NCBI GenBank assembly: GCA_037957365.1 | Contig: JARHVA010000638.1 | Location: 3,673,001 to 3,737,000 of the forward strand | DNA from: Torreya grandis | Taxonomy: Eukaryota; Streptophyta; Pinopsida; Cupressales; Taxaceae | Length of the DNA: 64,000 bases | Direction of reading: 5' to 3' | Shown here: in pieces, positions 12,562-24,215 of the stretch | Position numbering within the stretch: position 1 is the first letter of the stretch | Layout: each line of letters starts with the position of its first letter | The notes under the pieces: model-generated | Database searches by the model: none | What the model saw: the letters and a program-made list of their open reading frames with translations, nothing else | What the model was told of the DNA's origin: nothing | Made by a program: the position numbers and the translations under genes

Positions 12562-13012
12562 TTAGTTTATTAGCTATGTTAATATTATAGGATTGATGAA
12601 TTTTTTTGTTATAATTAAGGTTCCTTCACTCAATGTGAAGCATGGAGGGGCATTAAAACAAGTTGGAAGAATATAAAAACACCTCAGACATTTGAGATAC
12701 ATGTTAAAAACACTTGCAAAGTGTGTGATGTGCAAAACATTACTGTAAATATTCACTTAATGGGTGAATCAGGTATCCCTAAAATAATAAACTTGAAATA
12801 ATAATATATCTACCAGGTTATATTTAAATAAAGTATAGAGATCCACCAAAATTAACTTAAAGCACATTTATGTCAAATGTCTTAGTTGTGATTGCCATGA
12901 TTGAGATTTCTACCAAATTCTAGGCTACAAAAGGAATGTGCATTGTTGGAATGATGTCCTCAAAGAACAAAATGATTGAAAAATATACAATGTAAAGCTA
13001 TAGCAAGGATGT
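12144..13012 (+). repeat. Direct duplication, about 225 bp at about 640-bp spacing
   Basis: Copy 1 is about 12144-12373 and copy 2 about 12787-13012. Both run from AAACTT..ATAATATAT through CTTAGTTGTGATTGCCATGA to AAAGCTATAG(T/C)AAGGATGT, with scattered point differences. The sequence between them includes the ATT microsatellite. No protein is encoded. This could be LTR-like or a local duplication; no primer site or target duplication was found. Confidence 0.75.
12498..12561 (+). repeat. (ATT)n microsatellite
   Basis: About 21 perfect ATT units. The open frame across it is a run of isoleucine codons and is not a gene. Confidence 0.97.
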
Positions 13013-13890
13013 TCTCAAAATTTTAACTAATGCATTCCCAGAACAACACCCAACCATGTAAGCTTCTTATGTGTTCCACATGCACGCAACAAGGCAGGTC
13101 TACTGGATAATGACTAGACCATAGAATATCTTATATGTAGGGTCATATGGACTATGAATTTATATGAGGAATAGGGTGTATAGGAGCCTCTCTAGTATTT
13201 TCCATAGATTGGGGCATATTTGTGATCACAGAAGGGTAAGTAGACATTGAATAATCTAAATGCATAAATAAATCCTAGATATTTTTATAAATGTGAAAAA
13301 ATTAAATCCATAACTTATTAATAATAGTAAAATCCCCAATACATGAAGCAAGAATTGCTTTTTTATCTATCAAAGATACTTGATATGCTAGTTAAGCACT
13401 GCTAGATGAAAATCGGTAGAAGGGTTTGATGAAGATAAAATATGGGAAGAAACTACAACTGTAACTGCAATAGACATCCAACTCATGGGGATTCTTGAAC
13501 CAATTCACCATGGAATCAAATGGGGTAATCTCAAGCCAAGTTGTAATGGGTGTAAGAATGAAATGGTTTAATCTCAAACTAGGTCTATGGAATAAAATGG
13601 GCACAGGTCATAATGGGCGCGAGAATGAAATGCTGAATAAAATGGGCTAAATTCAATATTCCTACCCAACCATTGTTTCCTACCTAGGTAACTACTGACA
13701 ACATAGGTTAATTAATTAAAATGCTAATGGTGAGTGGGTAGTTAATTAAAATGCTAACTATGACTGAAAACTATAGTTAGGTGAGCAGTTAGGTTTATGC
13801 AATGGGTTAGGTTTATGTCGATGACTCTTATTCTACTCACTGATGATAATGAAAACTATTCATTGATGACTAGCATGTGATAGGAGTTGG
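13013..13890. other. No gene recognised
   Basis: AT-rich sequence with short repeated phrases (GAATGAAATGG, AATGGGC, TTAATTAAAATGCTAA). No domain seen on either strand. The missing N-terminal half of the adjacent UGT relic is not here. Confidence 0.5.
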
Positions 13891-14504
13891 TGTGTGCTAG
13901 TTAATCTCATTAGTTAGAAAAGCAACAATGTGGTTCAATTGTCTATGTGTCCTTTGAGAGTTAATGTTTCTTGCTAGAGCAACAAATCGATGAGGTGGAT
14001 GTAGGTTTAGAGGCTGCCTAGCACCCATTTATTTTAGTGGTGCATTTGTAAAATAATATGCCTTTTGTTTTTTTTAGAGGGATATGAAAGGTGAATTGAG
14101 AAGAGATGATTTGTAATAAATGGGTGGGCACCTCAGAAGGAGATTCTCTACCATTTTTGACTAGGGCATTTATAACACACTATGGGTGGAATTCTATGAT
14201 GGAAGGAATGAGAAATGGATTTATGTTGATTGATATGCCAATGTTGTATGATTAAGGATTGAATACGAGATTGATTGTTGATGAATTGAAGGTGGGTGTG
14301 GAGATAGAAAGGGAGAATGAGGGTTTCTCAAAAAGTGAGGAGATTTGTAGAGTTGTGAGAAGAGTCATGGTGGAAGAGGAGGGAAGAAATATTAAAAAGG
14401 TGGCATGGGAGATGGGGAATGTGTTCAAGATGTGTATTAATAATGGATCTCAGAAGTCGTGTATTGATAAATTCATTGAACACATGAGTAGATTGGTTAT
14501 TTGA
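13891..14504 (+). pseudogene. UDP-glycosyltransferase, C-terminal half, broken
   Basis: This is the sugar-donor half of a plant family-1 glycosyltransferase, an enzyme that moves sugar from UDP-sugar to small molecules. From 13921 the frame reads EKQQCGSIVYVSFES, then EQQIDEVDVGLEAA, HPFILVVH, and after a frame change EGYER.IEKR and GWAPQKEILYH (about 14060-14152). After a second change come ITHYGWNSMMEGM and MPMLYD, and then the final NTRLIVDELKVGVEIERE to HMSRLVI. This covers the PSPG box: WAPQ and GWNS..E are kept, the usual His-Cys-Gly is His-Tyr-Gly, and the Gln of the closing Asp-Gln is a TAA. Stops are also present where Trp, Arg, Gly and others are expected. About 205 codons remain of the usual 450-480; the N-terminal acceptor domain is absent. 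Clearly dead. Confidence 0.9.
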
Positions 14505-14864
14505 TAAGAAACTAATGAGGAGGTTGAACACTTGTCTTGGACATATTAAAGTGGGTTGTGTGTTATCTAAGCATTTATTTGTTGAATTCTAAACCAAGTA
14601 CATGTATCTTGGTGGAAATGTGAAAGCAACCATAGCCTCTGCATACACAATCTCAAATTAGTGTATTTCTCCATAATGTAGTATTGAGGTCTTTTTTCTT
14701 ATTTTAATGTTGATAAATATTGTTTATTTTGATGAATTTTAACATTCTTTCCAAAAATGAGACAACCGGTTGTATTTATGACTTTTAATGTTCTTTTAAG
14801 ACACATTCAATGAATTATGAATTATACTAATTAAACATATATTTGTAATATATTTTAATACTAG
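14505..14864. other. No gene recognised
   Basis: AT-rich downstream sequence of the UGT relic; no feature found. Confidence 0.5.
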
Positions 14865-15021
14865 CATCCATATCTTAGATAAATTTATATAAAATATATT
14901 GATAGATATCATTATCGAGGCACTCACAATTCAATACAATATAGATGTTCAATACGATATAAGTACCTCGATAATAATATCTATTAGTGTATCTTACATA
15001 GATTTATCTAAGATACGTATG
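14865..15021. mobile_element. Foldback (MITE-like) inverted repeat
   Basis: The arm 14865-14924 (CATCCATATCTTAGATAAAT ... ATTATCGAGGCACT) is a near-perfect inverted copy of 14962-15021 (AGTACCTCGATAATAATATC ... AAGATACGTATG). The loop is about 37 bp. The outer end of the right arm is repeated again at 15022-15060. No protein coded. It looks like a small non-autonomous DNA element or hairpin-forming repeat; superfamily is unknown. Confidence 0.7.
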
Positions 15022-15056
15022 TTACATAGATTTATCTAAAATGTGTATTTACATAG

Positions 15057-15057
<1 letters not shown>

Positions 15058-15112
<55 letters not shown>
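15058..15112. repeat. (AT)n microsatellite
   Basis: Uninterrupted alternating AT of roughly 55 bp, at the edge of the foldback repeat. Confidence 0.95.
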
Positions 15113-15117
<5 letters not shown>

Positions 15118-15989
15118 TAAATATATATAATGTCAACTTTATATGAATTAAATAATTACAAGTTTAAATAAATATATTTTTTTTTTAAAATTTTAAAGTA
15201 AATAAAATTACCACAATAACAAATATAAAATACATAAATAATTTTTTATTTATTTCAAAGTAAATAAAATTACCATAATTATAAATATAATTCACATATC
15301 ATATAAGATATAAAATAAATAAATAAATTCTTTTATTTTAAAATAAATAAAACTACCACAATAACAAATAGAATTTATTTATCATATATTTTAGGGTGGT
15401 AAAAAAATAAATTATTTTATTTTAAAATAAAATAAATTAATAGATTTAATACTTTCATAGTCCATATCATTGATAAGATTTGTTTTTGGAATAACCATGT
15501 AAAAGATTTTAGCCTCAACATCCTTCTTCATATCTTTCTCCAAAACATTAAGGCTAAAATAAATTACCACAATAATAAATATAAAATAAATAATATTTTT
15601 TTAAATTTTAAAATAAATAAAATTACCATAATATATTTTAGCCTAGTAAATAAATAAATAAATAATTTTATTTTAAAGTAAATAAAATTTCTAAAATAAT
15701 AAATATAATTCACTTTTCATATATTATAGCATGATAAATATATAATTAAAAGTTGATTTCTAATTAATTAATATTTTATCAAGTCGGCTTTCAATTAATT
15801 AATTGCCAACCCACTCACACCATTACACCTTATTACCCCCTAGATGCCACTATAAAGAACACCTATTAATGTTATTATATATTATAATTTTTAAAATATA
15901 ATATATTATTTAATATATTTAATTGTTATTATATATTAATAATATTATATTTTACAAAGATTATACAATTAACTTAATAATACTAATAA

Positions 15990-17690
15990 TAGATATTGGC
16001 TTAATCTTCCTAAAAAATTGAGATTAGGTAGTGTAAAACATTATCCATTAGGTACTTTATTTGACAAGTAAGTTTGACATTGAAACTTCACTTTAACAAT
16101 AAATTTTATATAATTATGTTTGTTATGTGTAGAGTAATTATGGGATGGAAATAAATTATATTTGAATGTGGATATGTTTAGTTTTATAAATGGTAGAATG
16201 AAATTAAAATGGACATAACTAACGTTTTAAAAATATTAAATCGTATCAAAATATAAAGTATATCAAAATTTAGGGATTATGTTGTACAATTCTTAGTTTA
16301 GTTATTCTACTTATGTCCCAACATAAGATGTTTGAAATCATTCTTATATCATGAGAGACTTCAATCTACATTATATGTGTGCTGATTTGATCCACATTCC
16401 ATCCATATTTTCTATGAAGTCTGTAATATAATTTTATTATGTGTTTTAGGTTTCTTGAAATAAGTAATGGTATATAAGTGAGAATGACATGAATTCTACC
16501 TCAATGTGGACTAAATGAACAATCCCCAAATCCATTGAAGTTGGCCTCTAGTGAGAGTTCTGATTTTATTGTATTTTTTTGGTATACAAGTGTTATGTAA
16601 TATTTTTTAACACTAAATTTTTATGATAATGAGAACATTTTTAAAATTTTATGCTAGTAGAAGAGGAAGTGGAGGTTCAATGGATGATGGCACTAGCAAC
16701 ACTAGTCAAGACCAATCAACACACAGGTCATTCTTTGATAGGGTAAAAGTTCAATGCTCAGCAAAGTTATGAATATGTTTCCCATTTACGCAATTCACTT
16801 GTGCATGCAATGATTGACAAATTTTCTTAAATTTCAAGTAATTCAATTTAATTGCTGCAATTATTAATTTTTTTGGTCCTTTAGCTAAATTTTATCAATG
16901 TCCAGTTGAATTTAAAGCTTGAGATTTATTTGTATTAATTTTTTCAATCTCTTATCAAGGATCAAATATATGCAAATAAATATTTATCACATATTTTTTG
17001 AAAAAAACTCTTTAAAAAATTACACATGATTCATTTATTTTTATTTGTAATTTTCCTCTAGTTGAATCTTGAGAATATTGAACTTATTGGAATGCAAAAA
17101 CCTATCAATATTGATATTAATAGTGCACATATCATGATTCTAGAAATTTAAAATAGAGGTTTGTGTAATACCTTACTGTATGTATCATCTGTAAACATGG
17201 ATAAATGTTTAGTAAAATAAATAGTATCTAAAATGACCCTATACATAGAAAGAATATAACGAAATATTAAACAAAAATGAATTTAAATTTAATCGTAAAA
17301 AACACCTACACTTTAAATATAAAAATAATAAAATAAAAATTAAATAATAAAAAATGAAAAATATATATTTAAAACATAAACATTTGAAGTCTTTCAAAGA
17401 CAACAAAATTTCCTTTAAAAAAAATTGTTTTTAGCTTTATATCAAAATATATTGTTTTTACAAATTAATGTGTTGCTACTCATCACTTTACAATCTTTAC
17501 CCCCTACCATTCTCTCCCACCTGGTCACCGCCAACCGACCCACCACTCACTATATTTATTTTTTTATTTAAATATGAAAATTGAAAAACTTTAATATATA
17601 TGTATGTATGTTAATAAAGAATAAAGAATGAAAGGATCATCGACATTATTTTATAGAATGTTAGGTTGATATATTCGAAGATATGAATGA
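15990..17690 (+). repeat. Unknown dispersed repeat, copy A
   Basis: Colinear with 26483-28105 over about 1.6 kb, from GATATTGGCTTAATCTTC to GATATATTCGAAGATAT. Within it, 16650-16760 is an exon-like frame (RRGSGGSMDD ... SFFDRVKVQCSAK) that is also open and similar in copy B. A second conserved piece at about 17065-17140 reads LENIELIGMQKPINIDIN. I do not recognise either. Ends do not show clear TG/CA, so LTR status is not proven. Confidence 0.75.
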
Positions 17691-17694
17691 TATA

Positions 17695-19138
17695 AATACT
17701 AGCATATGAATGATATAAAAACTAGCAGTTGCCCCTATGGTGCAAAAAAAACCCAGAGATTAGATAAAATTAGTTTATATTTGTTTTATTGTAATGATAA
17801 AGTACTTTATTTTTTTTTGTCAAGTATTTTTATTTGTTCTTCATTATTTTGTAAATCTTTTTGGTTTTAAGTTGCATAATCAATTATCAATTTATTTGAT
17901 TATTTTTGTATAAATATTATATAATATTTAATATAATTTTTATATACATTAAAATTTTATTATTATATATATTATATAAATTATATAAATATTAGATTAT
18001 ATAATATATTTTAATATTATATCAGTTTTTATAATGTATATTAATGATGAAAGTGTTGAAGCTATAAAATACATTGTATGTAACAATAGTTACAAATATT
18101 TCTATTTTTTATTGTATATAACAATAATTACAAAGTTAGAGTTCTTATGAATGATTTGGAAGAAGTAATTCTACCAATCTTTATCCTCTGATTTTTGGAG
18201 ATTTACATATTTACTTTTTTTCATTCTTTCAAAGAATTTGAAGGTAAATGCGAGAGAGAGATACATGTGATTGATTGAACAGACTCTTGATATGACAGTA
18301 AATGTTAAGCCTTGAGATTAATGTCTCTAATGTCAATTGTTATTTTATTGAGTGTTATTCCTTGTATATTATATATAGTTAGATCTCATGCCATTCTATA
18401 CACATCTAGTGATGATTACCTTGTATTTATACATACTACATATATATACACACACATACACACACACATTTGATAATATTATAATAGTATTATATATTAC
18501 ATATAATAATTATATTATAATATGTAAAAGATTATAAATAGACTTCGGGACCTCAATATCTTGTTCCAATGTCTACGATATTATTGCGTTGATTTGAGTC
18601 ACACATCAGAGGTGGATCCCTTTGACAATCAAATCAAACTTAATGATGTTTTTGTCCACCATAAATATATAAAACATCGAATTAGAGATGTTGTTACCTT
18701 ACAAGCTAATCATAAAATGCCCTTTAATGTAAATATGAAACGAAACACCTTATCATTGGCCCATGCCATCACTTCCTAGGGCATCTTGAAATATTTCAGC
18801 ATGTGCATGTTTTGTATGCCATTGCCCTTCCCCACCACTTATCTATCGCTAAATGAATCCTCCCAACACAAATGATTAGAATGTCATATGAAAAAAAGCA
18901 CCTCATTTTTGATTGTCACCTCTTCCAAAAATATAATAAAATTAACAATCATAAATTCAATTAAGATACAAATGCAAATTTACACTCTTATAATATCCTA
19001 ATATATATTACCATATATTGATATATTATTTTTATAATATTATAATTTATTACATAAAAATAATATATATATTACACTATTATAATATATATCATATAAT
19101 AGTATAAGCTTCTAGCTTAATTAATAAAAGCATATATG
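17695..19138 (-). mobile_element. Possible non-autonomous Helitron inside repeat copy A
   Basis: Compared with copy B, copy A is interrupted at about 17690 and resumes at about 19139 (AAAAAGAGATATTGAATATA against B AAAAGAGAGATTGAATCTAA). The left junction reads ACTAGCAGTTGCCCCTATGGTGCAA, that is, on the minus strand a short imperfect hairpin (TTGCACC..GGGGCAA) close to a CTAGT end, as in Helitron 3' ends. The minus-strand start near 19138 is TCTC-rich. A 23-bp duplication of the ATATGAATGATATAAA.ACTAGC phrase precedes it. No Rep/helicase is encoded. A small open frame at 18561-18779 is not recognised. Tentative. Confidence 0.3.
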
Positions 19139-20419
19139 AGAAAAAGAGATATTGAATATAATCAATAAGTCAACGTTTGTTTTAAATTTCAGATTCAGAT
19201 TATTTTTTGTTTATTTATTTTAAAAATTTAAATATTAGTTTTTATATATTATTTTAGTGTCTTGTTAAGAATGGTAAAATATATTTTTATTATGTTTATT
19301 TATTTTTTTAATCTTTATAAACATTATAAATTTATAAATTTTTGTATAGCATATGAAAATTTTGTATTTCTTTTTCTTACAAAATTTAGATATTAATAAT
19401 ATTCTTGTTAAAAATAATAAAATATATTTTTATCACATTTATTTATATTAATTTTTTTTTTTTAAACCATTTTTTTTTATATATAATATAAGAGTTTTGT
19501 GTTCCTTTTTCTTGTAAAATTTATTTATTAATTTTATTTTAACTATTTTTTTAAAATATTTTAATCACTTATTTTTGGTTTTTTTAATTTTTCTTTAAAA
19601 AAAAAAAAAAAAGCTGTAAAGAGCATCTTTGGATGCAATTACCTAAATTTTGGGTGAAAAATTTTCCATATTTTTCAAAGTTATTTGATGTTGAACAATT
19701 TAAATTAAAAAATCATTTAAAGTAAAGATGTTTTTGATTCTCCAATAATATTAAAATATTCTAAAAAATATTAACAAAAATTTATTTTATATCTAAAAAA
19801 TAAATGATTAATATTAATATCTTTTTATAACTTGTAAAATTATAATAATAAAAAAAAAATGATTCAAAAATTGATCATAAAAATAAATTGAGGGAAAGTA
19901 GTTACATATAAAGTAAATTGAAATTTAACACATAAAATTTCTTCATTAAAAAAAATAATAATTAATACTAATATTTATACTCATAATATTTTTTTTTCTT
20001 GTATTCTTATTGTGATAATATTGCCTTAGATATTTTTGAGTTGTCTAGCATACTATTCAACATTTTTGAAGTATAATGAATTATTAGCAAAAGTTTTATA
20101 TGAAAAAAAAAAAAATCAATACTAATATAAAATTTATAGAATTATAGTAATAAAAAATTAATTATAAAAAAAAGGAGTAAAAGTAATTACATTTGAAATG
20201 GACTAAAACTCAAAAAATAAATTCTCTTAATGTTATTTTGCCTAGCAAAGTAAATAATTTACAATAAAAAAAAAATTAATACTAATATTTATTTGTAAAA
20301 TTAATCTTTTTACTCCTACTATAATAAATTCTCTCGCTTAATACTAATTTTTCTTTTTTTGAGATGGATCACGTAGAGTTGAAATAATCATTTGATTAAT
20401 TAATATTGTATGTGAAAAA

Positions 20420-20493
<74 letters not shown>

Positions 20494-21800
20494 GGAATCA
20501 CATTTAAACAAAATATTTTATCACATATATTTATATATAAATAAATAAATATAATCTAAAATTTAGAAAAGATCTGAAATATGTGCAATTTGTGATTTGA
20601 GAAAATCAATAATATATATTCATATGTCATGTCCATTGATCGATTAGATGGTCTCTTCCTATGACAAAGTGGTCAAAACAATTCTTTTTATGACACTTCT
20701 AGATGCAATCTTGGAATTACATATATGGGTTGTATCTTATGATTGTCTCAAGGAAAATTTATTATAGCTTCTTCCTCATTCTTTTCTCATGGTTCCAAAA
20801 ATGAAAGGAAATATCTCGTGGGAGACCACCTATAATTGATTATCAACACAAATAAATAAAAATATTACTAGGGTTCAATCATTTCCCCTATCCAATAATT
20901 GATGCTCAATAATTATTTGAACAAATAATTAGTTTGGGAAGCGACATGACAACATATCATCTTGCTAATGCATAATTGGGCTTAGTGCGCCGGAGAGTTA
21001 ACATGATGAAAATTAGTTTTTCTAATCAATTGTTAAATAGTTATTATGTTTTCAAAATAACTTTGTTGTTCATAAATAATAACTGGCATGGTTATTTCCT
21101 ATATAAGGAGTTTGTTGGATTAGATGATCACTAAAATAGGGATGTATTGTTTCTAAACCTCTATTTCATGGCACAAGGACCTTGAGTTTGACTTTATAAA
21201 TGGTAATAAACTCTTTGGTATATGTAAAAAATAAGAAAAGGGATTTGAATAAATTAGGTTCTATTTATAATCTTAAAAATAAAATTTCTTTAAATATATT
21301 TTGCACCTCTTCATGCTTTATGTAATGAGATTTTCATGAAGAATTAATCCAACATTTAAACATAGATTATGAGAAGATTTCATCAATAAATACATAATAA
21401 AAATATATATTTTAAATTAATGACGGATATTGACAAACTCAAGGTCATTTTATTATAGAAAAAATAAATTATTTTATAAAATACCTTTCAAATAAATTTC
21501 TATATTTTCTTAGATACATTGTCTCTTCCTCTAACTCAAACAACATCTAAAAACATATGTTTTTTAAAAACCTCATTAAATAATAAAATGTTGCCTAAAA
21601 AAGGTTAAATTACAAATGCATGATTTCCTATTAAATGTAATAGAATCCTACATAGTTAAGTAATCTATGGTGGTGTCAATAGTTGAGAGGCCAAAACTCT
21701 AGGCATGGGAAAGATGTAACAAGCATTCCAAATGATTTTATTCACTTTCTTTTCAAAGCAAAGGGCACGAGAGAAAGAGGGATAGCTATTCAACCAACTT
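19139..21800. other. AT-rich non-coding stretch
   Basis: Long A/T runs, no coding region on either strand. It begins with the continuation of the repeat seen after copy B (28100 onward) and contains an (AT)n array at 20421-20490. Confidence 0.6.
20421..20490. repeat. (AT)n microsatellite
   Basis: About 70 bp of alternating AT. Confidence 0.95.
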
Positions 21801-23597
21801 AGGATAGGAAAAAGGAGGCGATCATTTGACTTTTTATGGTCAGATTAGCACATACATTATTTTATATATTAATAGAAAGCGCTTTCTAATTCATCAACAA
21901 AGGCCGTGTAGTAGCTTGAGTACTTACCGCAAAGTTGTGCATTGGGGTTGCTACCATTTTTTAATGAAAAATGCTTCCAATAATGTTAAGAAGGATTCAG
22001 TATTTGTTATGGGAAAGTTTCTGCCAAAATAGTTAGCAAAAACACATACATGCATTTACACGATGTACACACACTTCCCTTTGTTTTGTAGGTAGCCAGT
22101 CCGCAAAACTCCATCCCCACTCCTTCACCAAGCCATGCAACAAACTCTGAAGTGAGGTGGTTAAACAATCTGTTGAGCTTGTCGGTGGTTATAATCTGCA
22201 AAGTGCGAACATGATGGCTCAAAATATATATGTAGTTTTGCAGTCTCATAGATCCTACAGGGTTTTTGATGTAAGTTGAATATGTCTTCAATGGTTAAGC
22301 CTAATTCATATCACAGAGTATTAAGGAGTCAAATGAATATGAAGGTACCATACCAAACACTAAATTTCTCATAATGAGCATATAGTAACTCATGTATAAG
22401 TACAAAATCAGTGTGTTTTTACAACAGTAGGAGAATAGAATGAAGACTTGAATTTAAAGTGCTGGTGAAAAATACCTTGGAAAATTTATCTCCTAGAATG
22501 AGTAAAGCTATAGATGAAACAAAAAAAGGTGATGTGCTCCCATATTTAAGAGTCGGTTGGGTAGTACCTATCGCTAAATCTCACCAAGACTCAGTTAGAA
22601 TTTGGTTTCCCCCAATGTCATATTCAAATTATGGATTTTTTTTTTTGATACTTTGAAATATGTCTCTTACACTTGGCCCCACTAAGAGGACAACACCAAT
22701 AAACTCATCTATAGTCGTATAATGTCTTTATTATTCTAAAAATAACTTAACTGCATATTAAACTAATTTTCGAGCAATTGCACGCAGGTATCTAATCTAA
22801 ACTCGGCGCTCAATTCGACTTAACAAAAAAATCATAACAAGTAGGCTTAATCTGAACACGACATTTCACTCAGCTAAGTAGTGATTACGTAGTCAATTTT
22901 CAATTGGATTTAGATTTAAAATCTTGAATGGAAATGTTGGAACATTATTGAAGGTGTTGATGAAATTAATATAAACTTCTTTGTCTAGATTGAATCATGC
23001 AGAAGTACTCAAATATTGATAAGGACTAATATGCTTAATTTGTACATATTTGACATTGCAGACTAGACCATAGGTGAGTTCTATTTTTCTAGGCTATACA
23101 GATTAAAAACTGAAATATGACCTCGACAACAAATCACTGGTTGCTTAGAACCAGGTCAAAATTAATAAAAATATAGGAACTTTAATAAGCTCAGATTTTA
23201 AAAAAGAATACATGTGTGCGGAAATGTCACACGTACTGAATCTTTGATCCATTACCCAGGCATCAACTTAATATAGCGCCATAGTTGTTGGGGTATAATC
23301 ACAATGACGGTGTCAAGAACCATAATACCATTTGCAAGGAGAAAATACAATTCCCGGACTCCTTACCAAATATTGAAACTATTAAATTTCTATCTAAATT
23401 GATAATTAACATATATAAATTAGCACAAACAACGTTTCATCGACGTGGATTCAAGAAGTGGGGACAAGTGTAATATTAATAATGAGATATAACTTTTTCA
23501 TCGTGCATCTTTAACCAAAAGATCAAATGGAAGTCATTAGCGAAGTACCCAAACTTATTTGTAATTATTTATACATACAGAAGCATCCTATGTCAGT
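21801..23597. other. Higher-complexity sequence, no gene identified
   Basis: Base composition is less AT-extreme than its neighbours, which hints at former genic DNA. Small open frames exist: 22291-22007 minus, with SEFVAWLGEGVGMEFCGLAT; 22459-22656 plus; 23285-23473 plus. I recognise no family in them. They may be intron or exon debris of the alpha-galactosidase relic just to the right, but nothing proves it. Confidence 0.4.
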
Positions 23598-23690
23598 TGC
23601 CTTCATTAAAGCCCATATGCTGAAATGTGCCCTGTATTCCTTGATGGTCATCCTCCCATTTCCAACCTCCAACATGTCTGGGTCTGGATT
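23598..23690 (-). pseudogene. Alpha-galactosidase (GH27) single exon relic
   Basis: The 30 codons 23690-23601 read [20 protein letters not shown] then [10 protein letters not shown]. This is the alpha-galactosidase block [29 protein letters not shown], which carries the acid/base region of family GH27, enzymes that remove terminal alpha-galactose. The family Trp before Asn-Asp is lost (preceding residues are LLL). The match ends sharply at Met-Lys followed by GCAACTGAC, which could be a decayed splice donor (GC/GT). Preceding AAATCCAG could be the acceptor. No other exon of the gene (catalytic YLKYDNC block, C-terminal beta domain) is found nearby. An isolated exon fragment, not functional. 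Confidence 0.82.
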
Positions 23691-23779
23691 TAATAACAGA
23701 GGGAAAACCTCATTATCAAAATCATAATACAAAATTATGATAACAATAACGGAAGCCTTAACCCAAATCATGATAAAGG

Positions 23780-24215
23780 AAATTCACTAACATTTCTTCC
23801 TCCATTGGCAACGACAAAATCTATGTCGGGAGAGACAAGAAGAGAATTCAAGGACTGCGAAAACCTAATGGCCTCCTTTTTTTGATAAATGGATATGCCT
23901 CAGCACAGTAATTTTTAATGACGCCGAAGCAATTAGCATAAGTGTTTTGCACGAGCCTGATCCAAAAAGATAAGGGTGGGAATGCCCTTGACATCAAAGA
24001 CCTGATCAAGTTTCTCTTTGACCTTTATACCTGAGAATAACTAAGGCAAGCCATGGCATGGTCTTGAGATACTCTGTAAATGATTTCTCATCTTTATCTT
24101 TAGACACAAAGATAATCTCAAAGCCCCCATTCTCCAATAACTTTGTATATGCTTCTGCCAAAATAGGTATGAATGCCCCACTTTAAGCTGAATAATCTCA
24201 GATACCCAACTACTT
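23780..24215 (-). pseudogene. Nucleoredoxin-like fragment, active site lost
   Basis: Minus-strand reading gives, in order, AFIPILAEAYTKLLENGGFE then IIFVSKDKDEKSFTEYLKTM and PWLAL (about 24177-24030), then KLDQVFDVKGIPTLIFLDQ (about 24000-23950). Then, in another frame, come FGVIKNYCAEAYPFIKK and finally SLNSLLVSPDIDFVVANGG (about 23870-23797). This is the order of a plant nucleoredoxin: end of one thioredoxin-like domain, the Ile-Pro-Thr strand, the EAYPF linker and the start of the next domain. Nucleoredoxins reduce disulfides using a WCPPC site. Here the sequence goes from a decayed VGLYFSA-like strand straight to GAFIP, so WCPPC is missing. At least two frame changes and one stop. It ends abruptly about 90 bp from the alpha-galactosidase exon on the same strand. 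Confidence 0.85.

Noticed and set aside
12333..12590. 85-codon open frame ending in polyisoleucine
   Set aside because: It runs through the ATT microsatellite; not a gene.
13392..13604. Minus-strand 70-codon frame upstream of the UGT relic, considered as part of the UGT
   Set aside because: Wrong strand and no UGT motif.
22007..22291. Minus-strand 94-codon frame with SEFVAWLGEGVGMEFCGLAT
   Set aside because: Looks protein-like, but no family recognised and no support for a start or splice sites; kept only as a note in the surrounding stretch.
23285..23473. Plus-strand frame with GYNHNDGVK, resembling the alpha-galactosidase YDNCNNDG block
   Set aside because: It is on the opposite strand from the alpha-galactosidase exon and lacks the surrounding motifs; most likely chance.
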